6,783 nt of DNA from Planctomycetota bacterium. Lineage in GTDB: Bacteria; Planctomycetota; UBA8742; SKZP01. This document shows positions 5,401 through 6,783 of the stretch, piece after piece (position 1 is the stretch's first letter; each line of letters opens with the position of its first letter). Position numbers and translations under genes: made by a program. The stretch is taken from positions 1 to 6,783 of the forward strand of contig SKZP01000031.1 of assembly GCA_007127275.1 (NCBI GenBank), in the 5' to 3' direction. The notes under the pieces were generated by a model. The model was not told the DNA's origin. It was given only the letters and a program-made list of their open reading frames with translations, and did no database searches.

Positions 5401-6783
5401 ATGGAGCGAGCGAGCGAACGGCGGCACGGCCGCGCATGGTGGAACTTGAGCCTCGGCGTGGCCGCGATGGCCGTTGTGCTTGTGGCGGCCGGCTGCGGGC
5501 CGAGTGAGGCGGAGGCGGAGTTCGAGATTGCCGCCGCGTATGATCCGCCGCCTGTGGGAGAGGTGGGTGTCGGCGGGGAGACGCTGCCGGTGCGGCTGCT
5601 GCATACGGCGGTGGATCGCCGCTACGGTGCGGAGCGGGGCGCGTTCACTGCCTCGGACGGCTCGCCGCGCGGTCTGCTCTACCTCTTTCCCGCCGAGACG
5701 TCGGTACGCTTCGACCCGAACGTCGTCGACTTTGCGACGAGCCTCGCATTCCTCGACGAGACCGGCGAGGTGCTACACATCGAGGAGGTGCCGGCAACCC
5801 CGCGCGAGGGGGAGGACGACATGGGCTTCGGCGGCGCGGCGCCCCGCATGAGTGGGACGTTCCCCTTTGCCGCAGGCGGCGAGGTGCGGTTCCTGTTGCA
5901 AGTGCCGGACAACTACTTCAGTGCCCGCGGACTCTCCGTTGGCGACACCGTGCAATTGCCGGTCGAGCAGATCGAGGAGTTGGAAGAGGAAGGTGCCGTC
6001 GAGCCGGACCGCCCGGTGGCCACGCTCATCTACGAGAAGCGGCCGGAGTTCTCGCGAGACGGCCAGCCGACCGCGGATGCGATCGCCTCGGCAAAGTTCT
6101 CGTTGCGGGTCGCTCGGACGGTGGAGGCACGGGACGAGTTGCTCTCTCCCGAGGGGATTGCCTCGCTCGAGGCGCACGAGCTCGGCTGCGTGATCTGGCC
6201 GGAGCCGCGAAAGATCTCTCTCTCGACTCGTGACGGCTTCGACCGCTCGTTTTTCGTCGTTCCCTTCGAGTTCACCGAACAGGAGCAGATGCCCATCCAA
6301 ACCGGGCCGCTCGTAGAGCTGCGCCCCTTCGAGCAGAGCCGCCGCTTTGAGATATACGCGCCCAGTTGGGCGGCCGCCGCGTCGCGGCGCAACTGGGAAT
6401 ACCGTTCGCTCGAGAGTTATCACGGCTTCTTCATATTCTCCCACGAGGCGGTGAACGAACTTGATCTCCCGCGACAGCGCAACTCCTTCGGGATCCCGAA
6501 CATGACGTTGCAGGAGACGGTCAACCTGGAGGTGCCGCTTGAGGTGCTCAGGCGGCCTGCGGAGCCGCATCCGAGCGTGGTCGAGGTGGCGCTTACCGTT
6601 GCCGAGGACGAGGTACATCGGCTGCCGGTGCGCGTTCTCGACACGCACGACGGGCGCGTTGGGGGATTGCGGGTCGAGTCGGCGCTGCCCACGGCGGCGG
6701 AGCTTGCCGAGCGTGCGAACGACGGCGACGCGGAGGGAGAGGGTGAGCCCTTCCGTGCGGAGCTCGACGAGGAGGATGAGCCG
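5401..6783 (+). CDS. Lipoprotein with divergent DUF192 domain and long unknown C-terminal region (3' end outside window)
   Basis: The frame opens with ATG at 5401 and has no stop before the window ends, giving 461 visible residues. A lipoprotein signal is clear: Arg-rich start, hydrophobic core (about 16-30) and VAAGC with Cys32 lipidated; Gly, not Asp, follows it. Residues about 62-187 match the DUF192 layout: LPVRLLHT, then RGLLYLFP (90-97), VDFATSLAFLDETGEVLHIEEV (an order and spacing match to the family's central strand pair, about 109-130), RFLLQVP (163-169) and GLSVGDTVQL (177-186). The usual FWMKNT signature is replaced by RFDPNVVDFA, and an acidic and glycine-rich insertion lies at about 135-160. 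Residues 190-461 are unrecognised, with beta-rich segments and an acidic low-complexity stretch near the edge. The ribosome-binding site is weak (GGACGG 3 to 8 bases upstream). It begins 112 bp after the Maf gene in the same direction; cotranscription is possible. DUF192 biochemical function is unknown. Confidence 0.75.
   Translation, partial: MERASERRHGRAWWNLSLGVAAMAVVLVAAGCGPSEAEAEFEIAAAYDPPPVGEVGVGGETLPVRLLHTAVDRRYGAERGAFTASDGSPRGLLYLFPAETSVRFDPNVVDFATSLAFLDETGEVLHIEEVPATPREGEDDMGFGGAAPRMSGTFPFAAGGEVRFLLQVPDNYFSARGLSVGDTVQLPVEQIEELEEEGAVEPDRPVATLIYEKRPEFSRDGQPTADAIASAKFSLRVARTVEARDELLSPEGIASLEAHELGCVIWPEPRKISLSTRDGFDRSFFVVPFEFTEQEQMPIQTGPLVELRPFEQSRRFEIYAPSWAAAASRRNWEYRSLESYHGFFIFSHEAVNELDLPRQRNSFGIPNMTLQETVNLEVPLEVLRRPAEPHPSVVEVALTVAEDEVHRLPVRVLDTHDGRVGGLRVESALPTAAELAERANDGDAEGEGEPFRAELDEEDEP

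Noticed and set aside
5773..6648. Minus-strand open frame (291 codons) opposite the DUF192 lipoprotein
   Set aside because: The plus frame has a lipobox and DUF192 pattern, whereas the minus frame is Arg/Leu-rich and shows no family features.

Overview
The window is GC-rich DNA from a diderm (Gram-negative-type) bacterium. Two genes encode lipoproteins with clear lipoboxes and a third encodes a secreted enzyme. The proteins are rich in Glu, Asp, Arg and Ala, intergenic spaces are long, and REP-like palindromes lie between genes. Together these fit a planctomycete or a similar large-genome environmental bacterium. That placement is a judgement from style, because no marker gene is present.

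Left part, minus strand. At the extreme left edge the first nine codons of a gene leave the window (start at 28). A spacer of about 315 bp follows, with no convincing gene. Next is a 451-residue lipoprotein of unknown function (345..1700), also on the minus strand.

Centre. A 700 bp intergenic region (1701..2400) separates divergent genes and is the most structured DNA in the window. It holds a GC-rich hairpin inside the first of two 28-bp direct repeats spaced 72 bp apart. It also holds a separate imperfect palindrome of about 180 bp (2015..2194) that looks like a miniature non-coding repeat element.

Right part, plus strand. Three genes run rightwards. The first is a secreted C45-family (acyl-CoA:isopenicillin-N acyltransferase-like) Ntn-hydrolase with a predicted self-cleavage site at Gly328-Cys329 and an unusual N-terminal domain of about 180 residues (2401..4320). 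The second is a Maf-family nucleotide pyrophosphatase (4605..5288). The third is a lipoprotein with a divergent DUF192 domain followed by a long unrecognised region, cut off by the right edge (5401..6783). Gaps of 284 and 112 bp mean these three need not form one operon, and no shared pathway is evident. Three of the products act outside the cytoplasm (two lipoproteins and the C45 enzyme), while Maf is a cytoplasmic house-cleaning enzyme.

I saw no tRNA, rRNA, CRISPR array, transposase or convincing rho-independent terminator. I did not find a clear new multi-gene system. The best leads are the palindromic element, the REP-like repeat pair, the extended C45 protein and the DUF192 fusion lipoprotein.
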